Notes: generated by a model from the sequence alone, not told the origin. Positions 48,855-62,154 are shown, counted from the stretch's first letter. The stretch: DNA of 64,000 bases from Nelumbo lutea (GCA_022828595.1 JAKGHH010000003.1:15562934-15626933); one strand, 5' to 3'. Program-made: numbers and translations.

Positions 48855-49240
48855 GCTGTATCATGTTAATATTTTAATTCTTGGTTACATCTACTTAACA
48901 AACAAATCGGAAGGAATTCTTTCAAATTCAACCATTTGTCAAGTAGTCATACAGTTCCATAGCAACCAATTTTCTTGCATAAGCGAAGCAGTGTAATCTG
49001 ACCAGAATATACCTAAGGCAATGGCATAATTATTGCAAATTAAAAGAGTTTTTTTTCTTTATTTTTTAGATAAAACTGCAATACTTTGCATTAAGAGAGC
49101 TCAGAATACATCTCTTTATGGATTACATCCTTTAAGAACTCCATGACCCAGGACCAAGATTGGATTCTAAGACAACACATAACAGAGCAAAGAACTAGAG
49201 CAATAAAATGATAACCCAGATTATCCATTCTTAAGTCTAA

Positions 49241-49344
49241 GGCTCAGTTTGGAAGAAGTATAAAATCAAATATGTAGAGTGCAAAACCTTGTATGTAACC
49301 ATGTATTTGTATTACTTTGTATTCTGTTATTTTTAAACTGAGCC
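49241..49344. mobile_element. MITE family A, copy 6
   Basis: It begins GGCTCAGTTTGGAAG, has the core AGAGTGCAAAACCTTGTATG, and ends TTAAACTGAGCC. The flanks are TAA (49238-49240) and CAA (49345-49347). Confidence 0.7.
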
Positions 49345-50417
49345 CAAGTAAACGTCATTTTTTATGGCACATTCACGTACAACCCCCAATGAACCACAGA
49401 CAACTCAGCAATGGAAATAAATTTAAAACATCACATGAACTACTTTTTAATTCTCATCTCGGGCATGTCCATGTTTCATGGGAGAATAGTAAATTAATTA
49501 GCAAAGGAGTACTGGGACACTAGCATCGAGTGGCGGATGTAAATTCCAACTTTTTTATAGTGGTGAGTTTCTTCTATCCCTTTAAAGTCTAATCTCCCCA
49601 GATCACCGAGAAAGACAATGGCATAGGATAAGATTCGAAATCTAGGATAGAATAAAAATATGTTGGCACGAAGTGATGAATTCACGTCAAGGTAAACAAA
49701 TGAATTCACTATTATTCAAGGGAAACTATTTATAAAAGGGCCCTATAGAAAAGAGACCTCGGAATCCCCCCATCCTTTTTTTCTCAGCTGTATGAGGAGA
49801 CGACATGGCCAATCCAAACAGCCCTCTGACAAAAAACCCTCTGGATAGGTTGTTTGTAAGATACCCTCTTCAACAGTTGTGTCCTGTGTTTTTGGCTTTT
49901 CTACCACTAAGGCACAAACTGATGTTCTTGGTTTTCTTTTCTTTCCTTTTTTTTACATTTAATAAACAATGAAAATGAGCTCCTTTTCCACCACATGGTG
50001 GAGGGTTAATTGGTTTATAGTTGATTAGTTGATACTTGCCATATGCCAGGGTTATGAGGTGGCAAAGACTCAACACTATGAACTTGCCACTTCAGTTGAC
50101 ACGTAGAAGACTAAAAGGGTTAAAATCCCAATGGCGACTAATCCATAAAAGACATCCCCAGCTTGGAGTGGTTCGTGCCGAATAAAATAAACCATAATAG
50201 ACAAATAAATAGATAAGGTGCTCACAGCCTCAGAACAGAAGAGGGCCTGCAGGCTGCAACTGAATTTGCTGCTGCATGCTTAGTACAAAAAACTGAAATA
50301 ATGGGTTATCAGTTGTCACTGACAGTACTTAAAAATTTTAGTTAAAAAAGGAGGTTAGAACTTCAAGAACAGTTGTTAATTAGCCCATGTTTTCAAATGA
50401 CATAATACTTCAAAAAA

Positions 50418-50419
<2 letters not shown>

Positions 50420-50453
<34 letters not shown>
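50420..50453. repeat. (AT)n microsatellite
   Basis: About 17 uninterrupted AT units. Confidence 0.9.
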
Positions 50454-50455
<2 letters not shown>

Positions 50456-53400
50456 CAACTTAGGTTTATCTAATTAAACTTATCGAGTTTATATTTGCAT
50501 GATTTGTGTGATTTGCTTCCTTAAAATACCTATAAAAAAGTCAGCAACTATTACTTTAATAAGAGGCAGACCATTGAAATTCCCTCACCACTTAGAGGGG
50601 CTAGTCAATGATTGTCAAGCACCACCACGATTAAGGCTATCAAAAGAAGTTTCCATATGCTATTATTCTACATGTAAAATATAATAATGCAACATGAGCT
50701 AAAAAAGCATCAACCATAGTGTTCCAATACGGGAAAGTATTGTCTTAATATCAATGGTAAATTGTCTGGACACCCCTTTATGGAGTCAATAACAATGCAT
50801 GATACCATCTCTCTCATACTCGTGTGTACACACATATAAACGAGCATTATATCAGATGCCGTTTTGCCTAATCATATTTTGGCTGAAATGAAGTAGTCCT
50901 GGGCAAAGTAGGAGAAGTACTTTCTTACTTTTATAAGCAAAAGATATACAGATTGCACCCAAATGAGAACGATAAAATCCCTATCTTTATATTGTACTTT
51001 TTGGTGCTAAGATTTGGTTTGAAAACGATGTCACTTCTATATACGCGGTCTTGGGTTCTTTCCATAAAATATATATGTAAAAGAAAAAAAAAAAAGAATT
51101 CTCAATTCTACTTTCTCCAGCCTTATACCCTACACACCTCTGCATAATGCTTTCCCCTACAAAAGTGCCCTGTTTTCTGGGCAAAAATAAACATCATGGA
51201 CACTTGCAATAAGATGTGCCCCCAACCCCCTAAAAGAGAGAGAGATCAGTAGTATTTGGCATCGCATATATGGCAGAGGCATGTAACCAATATGCAATTG
51301 GGGAATCTTTGGTGGGGTATGTCCAAATTCCAACAATCGGACAATTTTAACCATCTGATGTATGAATTTTCTGGGGTCCAATTCTTCTTAGGTATCAAGC
51401 TAATGAGAGGACTATGACCATGCGACCTGCATAAAGGTGGAGAGGTGGCCCGTCAAGGAATGACCACCCTATGCTACATGGTCGATCTTCATTAAGGACA
51501 TGAAGGTTAAATGTTCAGCACACATCCATGTAAAGCTGAGGCCCCTCTGCAGAATATGCCAAGTTTTCTCTAGTCAATCATATGAAGACATTTGGTTGCT
51601 TGTTAACCACCCATATTGGCCACTTACGTCAACACGGTTCAAGCGCCAGGGATTGTGGGATCCAGTGTTGGAAAACGTGAGACAGTTTGCTATAATTGCA
51701 GTTGAGCTCTTGGGTATTTTCAGTAGTAACAAATAGGAACAGGAAAAGGGGAATAATTCTAATAATTGGAGAACATAAATCAGAGGTACTGGCTCAGCAG
51801 CGTAATAACATACTTGCAGAGTTGATATATAAGAACAAAACTGTCAATAAGTTAAGTCATGGTAACAAGCAACTAGTGTATTTTTCAGTTAAATTGTTAC
51901 CAATCCCCATCACCCAGCATGCTTGATTCCCCAATTCCTAACCTCCTTATTCTCCTTCCATCAAGCATGTCAAGTGTAAGAAAACAAACCGAGAATCACA
52001 AGAGACTCGGAACTGTAAATCAAAGTATGCAGTAAATCAGGAAGGTGAAAGACATACACCCATGTGAATTTTGTGGACATGCAAAAAAGAAATACTCAAC
52101 TTGACACCGTCGTTTACATCATGGACAAGTGAAGCACCAAATAGAATGCAGTATTTCTTTTTCTGTTTTTGTTTCTTCTGTGTGTGTACTCTGTTCATTG
52201 GCATACGCCAAGCCCCGGCACCAAAAAGATTCCACTCATTGACCTTGAAGCTTGAGACTGTAAGTTTCAAGACATCAGCCCTTAGCATGCATCCAGATTG
52301 CATTGCAAGGACAGCTAAACCAGCTCCCACTACGGTAGAGCTTTTTTTGCTCAAAAACCAAAATTGAAAATCAAATTATTATAGGCTTAACCTTCAAAAA
52401 ATGTTCTACTTTGTTTCTCTCCAACCCCATTAAAGGCATAAAGGTATCTGGCTAAATCCCTGATGCTAGATTTCATTAGCAAGAAAAAGGAGCAGAGCGT
52501 ATCTTTTTTTCCTATTTTTTTCCCTAGGATATGAAAAAAATTTTGCTAGCATGAAACTTAAATTTGTTTGGTGCAACTTTCCATGGAAGTTGTCCTTCAA
52601 GATGCAATTTGAACTTTGTGAGAAGAATAACAAAAGAATTTACAAAAGAGTTCTTTAACCATTTATCTTTTTCTATAATAGATTGTCGGGACTACAATAC
52701 TATATGTACCTGCATGACATCAGTGGGCCATCACTAAATATACCCTATGATCTGCACCTCTCTAATTTTAACCAAAAAAAAATCATTGCTCCTCCCACTG
52801 GGCAGCTTGGACTGTTACATTCCCACTATTTTCACCCTAATAATTCCTTCCAGGGCTGTGAAATTTCACTAAAGTGAAACAAGTATCTTCTTTGGAATAT
52901 ATTTTCAGGAAAATTTGGCTTTAAGAATGAATTGATTTTCCTGAAAAAGAAGTATCCATGCATGTTTAAGCCATTAGTACATGTAAACCGGGTTGCTCCT
53001 ACAACTTGACAGCTTAAAATTGGTACATGATCAGTAGTAAACTGCCAAACCAATCACCACCATATATGAGAATATAATCATATGCGTGCAAGTGGGAATG
53101 ATTAGATCTGAGGGAGTTCCATATGAATGAAGAGGGTGGATGCACAAATGAAGACTAGGGAAATTAGTACCAACTGTGGAAAGCTCCCATGATATCAAAT
53201 TCTCTGAAAGATGCATGTTCTAGAAAGTTCCAACATCTTACAAATGTTACTCAGTCTATTGTCTACAATTAGTTCGTGATACTTAGCTACTTTTACTAAA
53301 AAAAATTCGCTCATATGTAGTGATTAGCAGACAATGTTGACTACTTTAAGGCACAAGTTTGCCAAATAGACCTGCAGAAGCCAATTAAGTTCAGCCAATT

Positions 53401-54830
53401 TATTTGCAGTAGGTTCACCGACACAATGTTGAAGAAATAAACTTACCCTAACATTTGCGTTTCCCTTGAGTTTCTTTTAGAAACCGCCTATGGACAAGTG
53501 GTAATAGGAGCCAATTATTGACTGGTTATTAATGTAAGATGCAGAAGATAGTACCATTACAAAATACCAAGTTTGCAGAAAAATGTGCAAGTCATCCAAA
53601 ATGCCCCTAGAATTGCTGTTATGTTAGGGCACAGATGACAAAACACCTATTTCTTATAAATAAATTGTTTGCAATTGGACCTCCCCAAATTCCTTTTATT
53701 TTAAGCCTACACGTGGGGCTTAAGCTTACATCTTTAAAAAAAAAGTTCTATAAATTAGAAGTGAAAATATGAGCCTTAAGGGCCCGTTGCTTGGCATGAC
53801 AATATAGGTGTTTGAATAAACCCCAAGTGTTATATTTTCGTGTATTGACATACTACATCTACGTTTTCTATACAGAACTATTTTAAAATTAAAGTTTGGC
53901 AGAAGAGGTTTTCCATACAGGTCACCTTTTTATTTTTGCAGGAAGACCTATCATCTCTTGCAGCTATATGGAAAGACGATATAGCATATCCAGATTGCAT
54001 CACATAAGCAATTCTCTAGATTGGCAACATGTTCAGCACCCCAGTCCACATTAGTTCAAATCACTGTATAATAGTACATTCTTTTCCATGTAACTAGAAA
54101 CTGAATTCCTAAAGTTCTACTCAAATGAACTGATAAAAGACGATTGAGTTCTTTTGCATCCTGATAAATCAGGCGGCGCTTGGCTTCTCCAGGGCAAGCA
54201 AGGGGTTATATTTATAGTTTTGGAGTGAAGGAACCAGGTGCCTTTTTTGGATTTTTTTCTGTTGTCCTCTTTCTCGTTCTCATAATTTAATCAGAAGGGT
54301 GTGAAAATGAAATTGGTATTTGATCAGAGGGTGGCATGGTAAAACAGAGGCCTATTGGATGTCACATGCACAATTTTCACATAATTTGTGTAACTCTAAC
54401 CCAGTCCTCACATCATAAATTATATGAATGAGTTCCTGAAATAAGCAAATATGATTAGGTGATGGATGTATTTGTAAGAGTTCCAAGAGTTACATGTCAA
54501 TTTTCAGAGATAAAAAAGTGGAATGATGTGAAGGAATCATTGCAGGATCAAAGTGCTGAAGTTTCAAGGACTACACTAACAAAAGCAATAAAATATGTAC
54601 ATTACAGAGTATAGACTGTGAAAATATGATTATATTGATTAGCTTTCAAAAAAATAAAATAATTTGAGATTAGAGAAATTCTGTAACTAAATCAGAAAAT
54701 GAAATTCAAGAATCCTAGAATATTTCAAGAACTAGAAGCAGGAGATAGGGCTCTAATTGAGGCTTGATAGTTTTGGGTTAGGGAGGGCTTTTTTATAGCA
54801 ACAGCTTTATTCCAGAAGGGTTATCACTTC

Positions 54831-55125
54831 TATTAGGATTCGGCCTGCCCTTGAATCCTATTAAGCTGATAACAGTCAAGAAGGAAGAGAAAGAGAGAGA
54901 GAGAGAGAGAGAAGAAGAGAAGAGAAGAAAGAGAGAGAAAAAACGGGCTCGAATGAGAGAAAGAGATCACTCTCCCATTCAGCCAGAATTGATTTATATT
55001 ACTTATATTGTGGAAAAGACAAATGTGCCCCTACTTAAGGGACACTAAATCTAGCATAATCTTACACATCAGCACATAAACATAAGTATAAAGACAGAAC
55101 TACCCCTACACATTCGACACTAACA
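54831..55125 (-). repeat. 3' LTR of the copia element
   Basis: A 295-bp LTR with a GA-rich tract (54888-54931 on the plus strand). Same order as the 5' LTR. The adjacent PPT is internal to it. Confidence 0.93.
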
Positions 55126-55134
55126 CTCCCCCTC
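55126..55134 (-). other. Polypurine tract of the copia element
   Basis: Minus strand GAGGGGGAG sits immediately before the 3' LTR start TGTTAG, as required for plus-strand DNA priming. Confidence 0.85.
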
Positions 55135-55205
55135 AAGCTAGAGAATATATATCATATAATCCCAACTTGTTACATATGTAGTCCACTCTTCCCCGACTCA
55201 ACCCC

Positions 55206-57116
55206 TTAGTAAACAAGTCTGCCCACTAGTTCCTTGTGTTTAACATATGAAGTATGTGTCACTCCACTCAGCACCTTCTCTCTCACAAAGTGACAATCAA
55301 CCTCTATGTGTTTGGTTCTCTCATGAAACACTGGATTAGAAGAAATATGAACTGCAGCTTGATTGTCGTAGTAGAGCTTCATTGGAGTATCAACAGTGTA
55401 TCCCATCTCCTGTAGGAGGTTCTTTAGCTACACTAATTCACAAATAGTATATGCATAGCTCTATTTTTGCCTCTGCACTGCTTCTTGCCACAACTGTTTG
55501 CTTCTTACTTTTCATGTCACCAGATTACCACCAAGAAAAGTGCAAAAGCCTATGGTAGATCTCCTATACGACATAGAACTGACCCAGTCAACATCAGTAT
55601 ATCCTTCTATTTCAAGTTTTCCACCACTCTTGTATATCAAACCACGACCAAGAGCCTCCTTTAAATACCTCACAATTCTTAGAACCGCATCCCAATGTGG
55701 AACTAGAGGATTCTGCATGAACTAACTTACCACACTAACCACAAATGAAATATCTGGCCAAATAATGGTTCGATAGTTCAGTTTACCTACAAGCCGCCAG
55801 TATCTACCAGGATCTTCAAACACTTCACCCATATCGCTGCTCAACTTAGTGTTAGTTTCCATAGGTCTTTCAACTTGTTTAGCACCTAACAAACTTGTTT
55901 CTTCCAGCAAATCAATGACATATTTCCTCTGACACAAGTTAATACCATGCTTAGACCTTGCTACTTTTATCCCCAAGAAATATTTCAATTTACCAAGGTC
56001 CTTTGTTTGAAAATGTTCCTGTAGAAAAGTTTTCAACCTATCAATGCCTATTTTATCATTCCCGGTAATAACAATATCATCTACATACACCACCAATAGG
56101 ATTTTTCCTGCCTGAGAGTCATGACTAAAGACTGAATGATCAACTTGGCACTGTTTCATACCAAACTTCTTTACCACCTCACTAAACCTACCAAATCATG
56201 CTCGAGGAGACTGTTTAAGCCCATAAAAAGCCTTCTTTAGTCTGCATACCTTACCATCCTCCCCCTAAGCAACAAACCCCGGTGGTTGCTCCATATAAAC
56301 CTCCTCAAGCAAATCACCATGCAAGAAAGCGTTCTTGATATCAAGTTGATAGAGGGGCTAGTCATACATAGCAACAAGAGGGATCACAACACGAACCAAA
56401 CCCATCTTAGCAACTAGGGAGAAGGTCTCTGTGTAGTCAATACCATAGGTTTGGGAGTACCCTTTAACCAATCTATCTTTCAATCGCTCTACACTACCAT
56501 CAGGTAAATACTTAACAGTATAAACCCATTTACAACCGACAACCTGCTTCCTAGGAGGAAGAGTGGTGAGGTCCCAGCTATGATTATGAATTAGAGCTGA
56601 GAGTTCTTCTCCCATTGCACAGCGCCATCCTGGAGAGGCAAGGGCTTCTTGGACATCCTTAAGGACAACTACAGAGGATAACAAAGAGATAAACTGGCGA
56701 TGGGAAGCGGAAAGGTGAGTGAGTGAAACATAATTAGAAATAGGATGAAGGGTACAAGTGTGTTTACCTTTCCGCAAGGCAATGGGAAGATCAAAATCAG
56801 ATACTAGGTTCGAGGCTAGTGTGGGGACAACTGTCGGATCTGTCAACGTTGATGGAGCTGGAGGAGGAGCAACCGGTGCATGTGGGCAATGTGTATACAC
56901 TTGATGGATGGGTGGCCGTTCAACAGGTGGTGGCACAGGAGGCAAGGACTTGATCACAGCTGGAACAACAGGAACAGAATCCGCAACTGGAAGAGGAAGA
57001 GGAAGAGGTGATGAGGAGGAATAAACATCACCGGACCCCAAGAAAAACGAAGTAGATTCAAAGAAAGTAACATCAGCACACACAAAGGAAAGTCGAGAAC
57101 TAGGATGATAACACAT
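55206..57116 (-). pseudogene. Copia reverse transcriptase-RNase H, broken
   Basis: The reverse transcriptase begins with W-K-W-V-Y-like (here C-K-W-V-Y-T-V-K). It continues through [11 protein letters not shown] and Q-P-P-G-F, and keeps the catalytic Y-V-D-D (near 56080). RNase H has D-N-Q-A-A and H-I-E-V-D-C-H, and Y-T-D-V-D-W in place of the usual Y-T-D-A-D-W. In-frame stops occur at about 56357, 56264 and 56197, with more near 55719 and 55450. A proline-rich linker (57000-56850) precedes it. No protein of full length can be made. Confidence 0.9.
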
Positions 57117-58290
57117 ACCCTTTTAGGGTCTGGGAATAGCCAAGGAAGATGTACTTATAGGATCGTGCATCTAACTTGTCCTTCCCAGGGCCCAGATTAT
57201 AAACGAAACAGACACACCCAAATAGCCAAGGAGAAAGAGGAAACGGAGACAAGGTTGGAAACAAGGTAGTGAATGGGGAATGACCATCAAGGATAGACGT
57301 GGGCATCCGGTTAATCAAGAAGCAAGAAGTAAGCATCGCATCACTCCAAAAGGGTTTGGGAACATTCATGTGATGCATGAGGAATCGAGCTGTTTCCAAA
57401 AGATGACGATTCTTTCTCTCAACCACCCCGTTTTGTTGTGGGGTATAGGTACATGAGGTCTGATGTATAATGCCATGTTGGTCCAAGTATTCTTGAAATG
57501 ATGAAGAGAAATATTCGCGGTCATTATCAGAACGAAAAATTTTAATGTGAACACCAAATTGGTTGCAAATCTCAGCATAAAATTTTTGGAAAATGGTAAA
57601 TAATTCACTCCTTTCTTTCATTAAATAGAGCCACGTCATCCTTGAATAGTCATCAACAAAAATGACAAAATATATATATCCATTATATGACATCACTTTA
57701 TAAGGACCCCAAACATATGAATGAACCAAAGAAAAATGACTCAGCACACAGTTATCAACCCTAGGACTAAAGGGAACACAATGATGTTTCCCCAACTGAC
57801 ACGACTCACAATCCAAAATAGAAAGATGACTCAACGATGGAACCAAAGATTTCAAAACTTTCAGTGAAGGATGACCAAATCGGCAATGCCACTGGAGAGG
57901 AGAAAGAGATTATTGGAGAGTTGTTGACGTTCTTCCACCACCGTCAAAATAATACAATCCACCGGCTTCATGCCCTCCACCAATCTTCATCCCCGTCTTG
58001 AGATCATGAAAAACACATGAAGGGTAAAAAGTAATAGAGCAATTAAGTGACTTGGTCAACTTACTAACAAACATAAGGTTAAACGGAAATTTAGGAACAT
58101 ACAAAACTAAAGATAAAGATAAGGGGGTCATGTTAACACTGCCAACACCATAAATGGAGGATGTGGAACCATTAGCAAGGGTAACAGATTGTGATGTTGA
58201 GCAATGAGAAAAGGAAGAAAACGCAACTGGAGTTCTAGTCATGTGATCGAGGCTCCAGAGTCAATAATCCAAGGAGTGGGTGTAGATGCC
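57100..58290 (-). pseudogene. Copia protease and integrase, broken
   Basis: The protease active site D-S-G-A-S is present at about 58250-58264, but one base is missing directly after it. D-S-G-A-S-D-H-M is split between frames. Downstream frames show V-L-Y-V-P-K-F-P-F-N-L. Integrase follows with C-E-S-C-Q-L-G-K. The first catalytic aspartate is replaced by tyrosine (S-Y-V-W-G-P for S-D-V-W-G-P). R-S-D-N-D and Q-N-G-V-V-E-R remain. Stops also separate protease from integrase near 57905. Confidence 0.88.
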
Positions 58291-58328
58291 AAACAAGCCA
58301 TACTTGAGTGTGCGAGAGTGGTCGTGTT

Positions 58329-59410
58329 CTACTGAGTTGTGGCCTGAACAAACCTTTCATACTTATCACGGGGAACACTCATCATCTCCTTCTCGGAAAC
58401 ATCTGTGGATGTAGGAAGCATTTGATCAACTGAACGACTCTCTTGTCTGAAGCTACTATCACTAGTCATAGCATGATTGGTCCAAGCTGAAGGTGGACCA
58501 TGCAAGCCATAGCAATAATTAATGGTATGTCCATCCATACCATAGTGTGGACACCTCCTCGGACCCGAACTACATCCTCGGCCACGGGCTCCCCCTTGAA
58601 TCTCTACCTCCAGCACGACCACCACCACGGTTATAGGTAGGTCCACCACCACCACTCCGGCCATATACCGGTCCACTGCTACCACTACGACCAGACTGAG
58701 CTCCCCGAGCTCCACTTCTAACACCACAGTCCTCGAAACTGCAAAGGCTGATCTATCGGAAACACTAGTGTTCTCGATAGATCCAATGGAAATCCTCCTA
58801 AGTCGAGCAAACACTTCTTCTAGGGAAGGGAGAGCTAATCCTCCTAGTATCTAGGCCCACACTAGTTCATACTCAGACTTCAGCCCCACCAAAAATCGAG
58901 TTACATCAAGTTGTTCTCTCTGTTGTTGCTGAATTTTCAGAGCTATCAGAAGTGAGGGGGTGATAAACATTCAACTCATTATGGATGTTTCTCATACTGG
59001 CATAGTACTCCTCAAGACAAAGATTACCCTATTGTAAATTAAAGTATTCCTGATACAGCTGATATACTCTAGTAGTATTGTCTTGACCCAAATACAGTTT
59101 CTTAGCATGATCCCACACTTCTTTAGCAGTGTCAAGAAACATGAAGTTTACACTAATCTTGGGTTCCATACTATTCCATGACCATGTGATAATCTATGCA
59201 TCTTGTTCCCAGTCATCATACTCATGAAAATCTGTGGAGGGTTTTTTCTTCTCTTATGTGTTTCACCTTCTTCTTTGCCTTAAGAAAAACTTCTATAGAT
59301 TTAGCCCAGGGTACATAATTTCCTCCATTCAGTTTAATATAGGTAATTTGGAAATTCAGGTAGTCAATAGGGACCATCACATTAGTCTTGCTATCACTGT
59401 TGTCTCCCAT
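58329..59410 (-). pseudogene. Copia gag, broken, with degraded zinc knuckle
   Basis: It starts M-G-D-N-S-D at 59410. L-N-G-G-N-Y-V-P-W-A marks the gag N-terminus. The frame breaks at about 59225, and gag-like sequence continues in other frames. The knuckle near 58545 reads C-P-H-Y-G-M-D-G-H-T-I-N-Y-C, so the second cysteine is tyrosine. A Gly/Arg-rich stretch precedes it. Confidence 0.82.
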
Positions 59411-59958
59411 AGCTGAATTCTGATATTGCTGAATTCGGCACACTGCACACTAGACCACACCACACACTAAACACAGTGGTTTCAGCACTTAGTACTGCTG
59501 AAAATTGCACTCTTTACACCACAACTACCTAAACACTCACCACACTGTTTAAGGATCACTCCCCTTTCGAATCATACTGAAAGAAAACATAAACCCTAGC
59601 ACACTAAAATCTGAAATCCTACCATACAATCTGAAATAGACTTATGATTTGATTCACAGCACGAAATTGCATAGAAATCTCTTACCTAATCACCAGAAAA
59701 TCAGACCACACGAGACATCCACTGCACCACACAAATCAGCCCTCTTCTCTTCATCGATTAGGGGAGGGCTTCTTAAAAATCACAGCAACCAACCACAAAC
59801 AACACAACTGGAGGCATAGAAACCTCCAAGGGAAGAGGACGGCCACTCCTTTTCAGCCATTTCCCTTATCTCCAACAGATGGTGAAGAAACCATGAGAAA
59901 ACCCTAGACTGGGTGTGCAGATAACAGAATTCTGGCCAGGTCTGATTTGCTCAGTTTG

Positions 59959-59970
59959 GCTCTGATACCA
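59959..59970 (-). other. Primer binding site, initiator tRNA-Met
   Basis: Minus strand TGGTATCAGAGC follows the 5' LTR directly and is complementary to the 3' end of plant initiator tRNA-Met. Confidence 0.92.
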
Positions 59971-60273
59971 TATTAGGATTCGGCCTGCCCTTGAATCCTA
60001 TTAAGCTGATAACAGTCAAGAAGAAGGAAGAGAAAGAGAGAGAGTGAGAGAGAGAAGAAGAAGAGAAGAGAAGAGAGAGAGAAAGAACTGGTTCGAATGA
60101 GAGAAAGAGATCACTCTCTCATTCAGCCAGAATTGATTTATATTACTTATATTGTGGAAAAGACACATGTGCCCCTACTTAAGTAAGGAACACTAAATCT
60201 AACATAATCTTACACATCAGCACATAAACATAAGTATAAAGACAGAACTACCCCTACATATTCGACACTAACA
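59971..60273 (-). repeat. 5' LTR of the copia element
   Basis: A 303-bp LTR, near-identical to 54831-55125 apart from purine-tract indels and a 4-base insertion at about 60184. Confidence 0.93.
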
Positions 60274-60278
60274 ACTTC

Positions 60279-61021
60279 AACCCCCTGCCTTCATTTTCTA
60301 ACATTCTCTTAAGCTTATCCTGACTTTTGGATACCTCCAGTTATTTTTAACATGTATAGCTTCTGTCAAGTCAATTTGGAGTGTGATTTGTTTTCAGGCA
60401 GAAACCTGTATGTTCTTCCAAACCTGACTGTGTCATTTGGAAGCCAATTCTGATAGAAGTGGGACATTTCTAGTGCATGTTGGAAGTGCTTCATGGCACC
60501 ACATGTCATATAGACTCTTAAAACATCTCAAAGAGTTTTGGAGTTATGTCTAGTTTGGGTATACTACCATGGTAAAACTAGATAAAAAGAACTATCCTGA
60601 ATGGTCTTAGTTGGCTTAGGTATATATTGAAAGCCAAAGCAAATTTAGTAATATACTTGTATGAATGGAAAAACTAAAGAAACCAATGAAAATGAACCCA
60701 TGCATGAGAAATTAAAGGTTAAAAACTTGGCTTCTCAACCCAATGCTTCCACATATCAGTAGAGCTTCTTTTTCTTAAGACTCCTAAGGAGACATGGAAT
60801 GTCACAGCAGACTAGTTCTCAAAAACAGAACATTGCACACATTCATCAGTTGCATCAAGAGATGCTGTTTGAACTAGAGTGTGTAGTTGATGAAGTATAA
60901 GAAAAAAATGAAGCAGAACCAAATCTTTGAGTTCCTTGCAAGACTGTATTTTGATTTCAAGTTGGTGAGGATATAGATCTCAAGACATGATACTTTACCA
61001 ACCTTAGGTTGTAGAGAACAC
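60279..61021. other. Spacer between two copia elements, nothing recognised
   Basis: It continues the sequence interrupted at 54830. Only short open frames are present. Confidence 0.5.
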
Positions 61022-61366
61022 TGATGTGGGCCCCACAGCTACGGTATCACTGTGTTCGTAGGGTAGAAGATGTTCTAGTCTGCCTAGGGTTAGCTATTGG
61101 TCATTTAGTTGTTTCAGTTGTTATTTATTTCAGTCTTATTTTTTGCTCTATTTGTTATGTAAAGACTAAGGGCAGATCTGTCCTTTCCATGTAATGAGCA
61201 TAACCTATAAATATTAATTAAAGTGGCGCGGCAGAACATTAAGCTTCTGCTCCTCCTTTTAACCCTTGTGTTCTACTGCTTCTCCTCCCTCTTCCTCTTC
61301 TTTTCTCTTATCTTCGATCCTGAAATCCATTAGGGTTCAAGACTGATAACAGTCCTGAACTTCTTC
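61022..61366 (+). repeat. 5' LTR of the second copia element, boundaries approximate
   Basis: It starts near TGATGTGGGCCCCACAG and contains a TATA-like CCTATAAATATTAATT (about 61204) and pyrimidine-rich R/U5 (61245-61315). It ends just before the PBS. Confidence 0.65.
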
Positions 61367-61367
61367 T

Positions 61368-61379
61368 TGGTATCAGAGC
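61368..61379 (+). other. Primer binding site, initiator tRNA-Met
   Basis: TGGTATCAGAGC, identical to the PBS of the other copia element. Confidence 0.9.
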
Positions 61380-62154
61380 TAGGGCTTCTCATGTGAGTCT
61401 AGTCCAGCCGACCACATGAGAACCATCTAAGGCTGGAAGCTGGGAAAGCAGAGTTCGTTGACTGGTGGTTCTTGGAGATCTCGAGAGGATTAGCAGTTGT
61501 TTGAAGAAGTGCCACAGTTGCAGCGAGTTGGTGATCAGGAAGAATCAGAGAAGGCTAGGGTTTGGGTAACCTTGGTAGGCAGCGAACTGCATCCTATTGT
61601 AAGTCTTTTATTTTTTGAGAGAAGTAACATCAGAGAAGATAGATTGGACCTATCCAGCAAGGGTGGCCGAACCACTCTAGGGTTTTATCTCTCTATTCTC
61701 TAGGATTTTGTCTTATCCCTGCGACAAACCCTAGTATTAGGCCGAACCTTGTGATCTTATCCCTGCGGCAAACCCTAATAGTTCTCCTCAACATTGATCA
61801 GTTTTAGGGCTTCATATTAACCCTAATACAAACCTTATCTGTACGGTATTGTCTGGAGTGTACGGCTCTTAGGACTAATTAAAACCTCAAATTGGCTTCA
61901 GCATATCAAATTGCTCTTCAAACTGTTTTTCAGTTTTCTTTTGGGGTTTCGAACACTTCTAAAGGGGTGAAAACAGTTCGGACTGTTGCTGTTGTGTGTG
62001 GTTATTGATTTCAGATCAGTCTTATACATGTTTCATGCACATCTACCGTGAGTACAGATTGGTTCTATACTGATTTTGTAACTGTACTTGGGAGTCCTAG
62101 TGCTGGTTTTGACTGTAGTAACCATAATTTTGAGACTTCTGGTTCTTGACCGAA

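Larger units (their letters stand above)
48870..54830. other. Intergenic, no gene recognised
   Basis: It contains one family A MITE and AT repeats. A 105-codon open frame at 52037-52354 (minus) and an 78-codon frame at 51500-51736 (plus) show no motif I can name. A hidden exon of a host gene cannot be excluded. Confidence 0.4.
54831..60273 (-). mobile_element. Ty1/copia LTR retrotransposon, full-length but inactive
   Basis: On the minus strand the order is 5' LTR (60273-59971), PBS, gag, protease, integrase, reverse transcriptase, RNase H, PPT and 3' LTR (55125-54831). Integrase before reverse transcriptase defines copia. The 5-bp target duplication ACTTC is exact at 54826-54830 and 60274-60278. 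Termini are TGTTAG and CTAATA. Multiple stops and frameshifts in gag-pol make it non-autonomous. The LTRs differ by roughly eight substitutions outside the purine tract plus short indels, so insertion is moderately old. Confidence 0.95.

Noticed and set aside
52037..52354. 105-codon minus-strand frame
   Set aside because: Continuous but without recognisable motif. No flanking exons could be joined.
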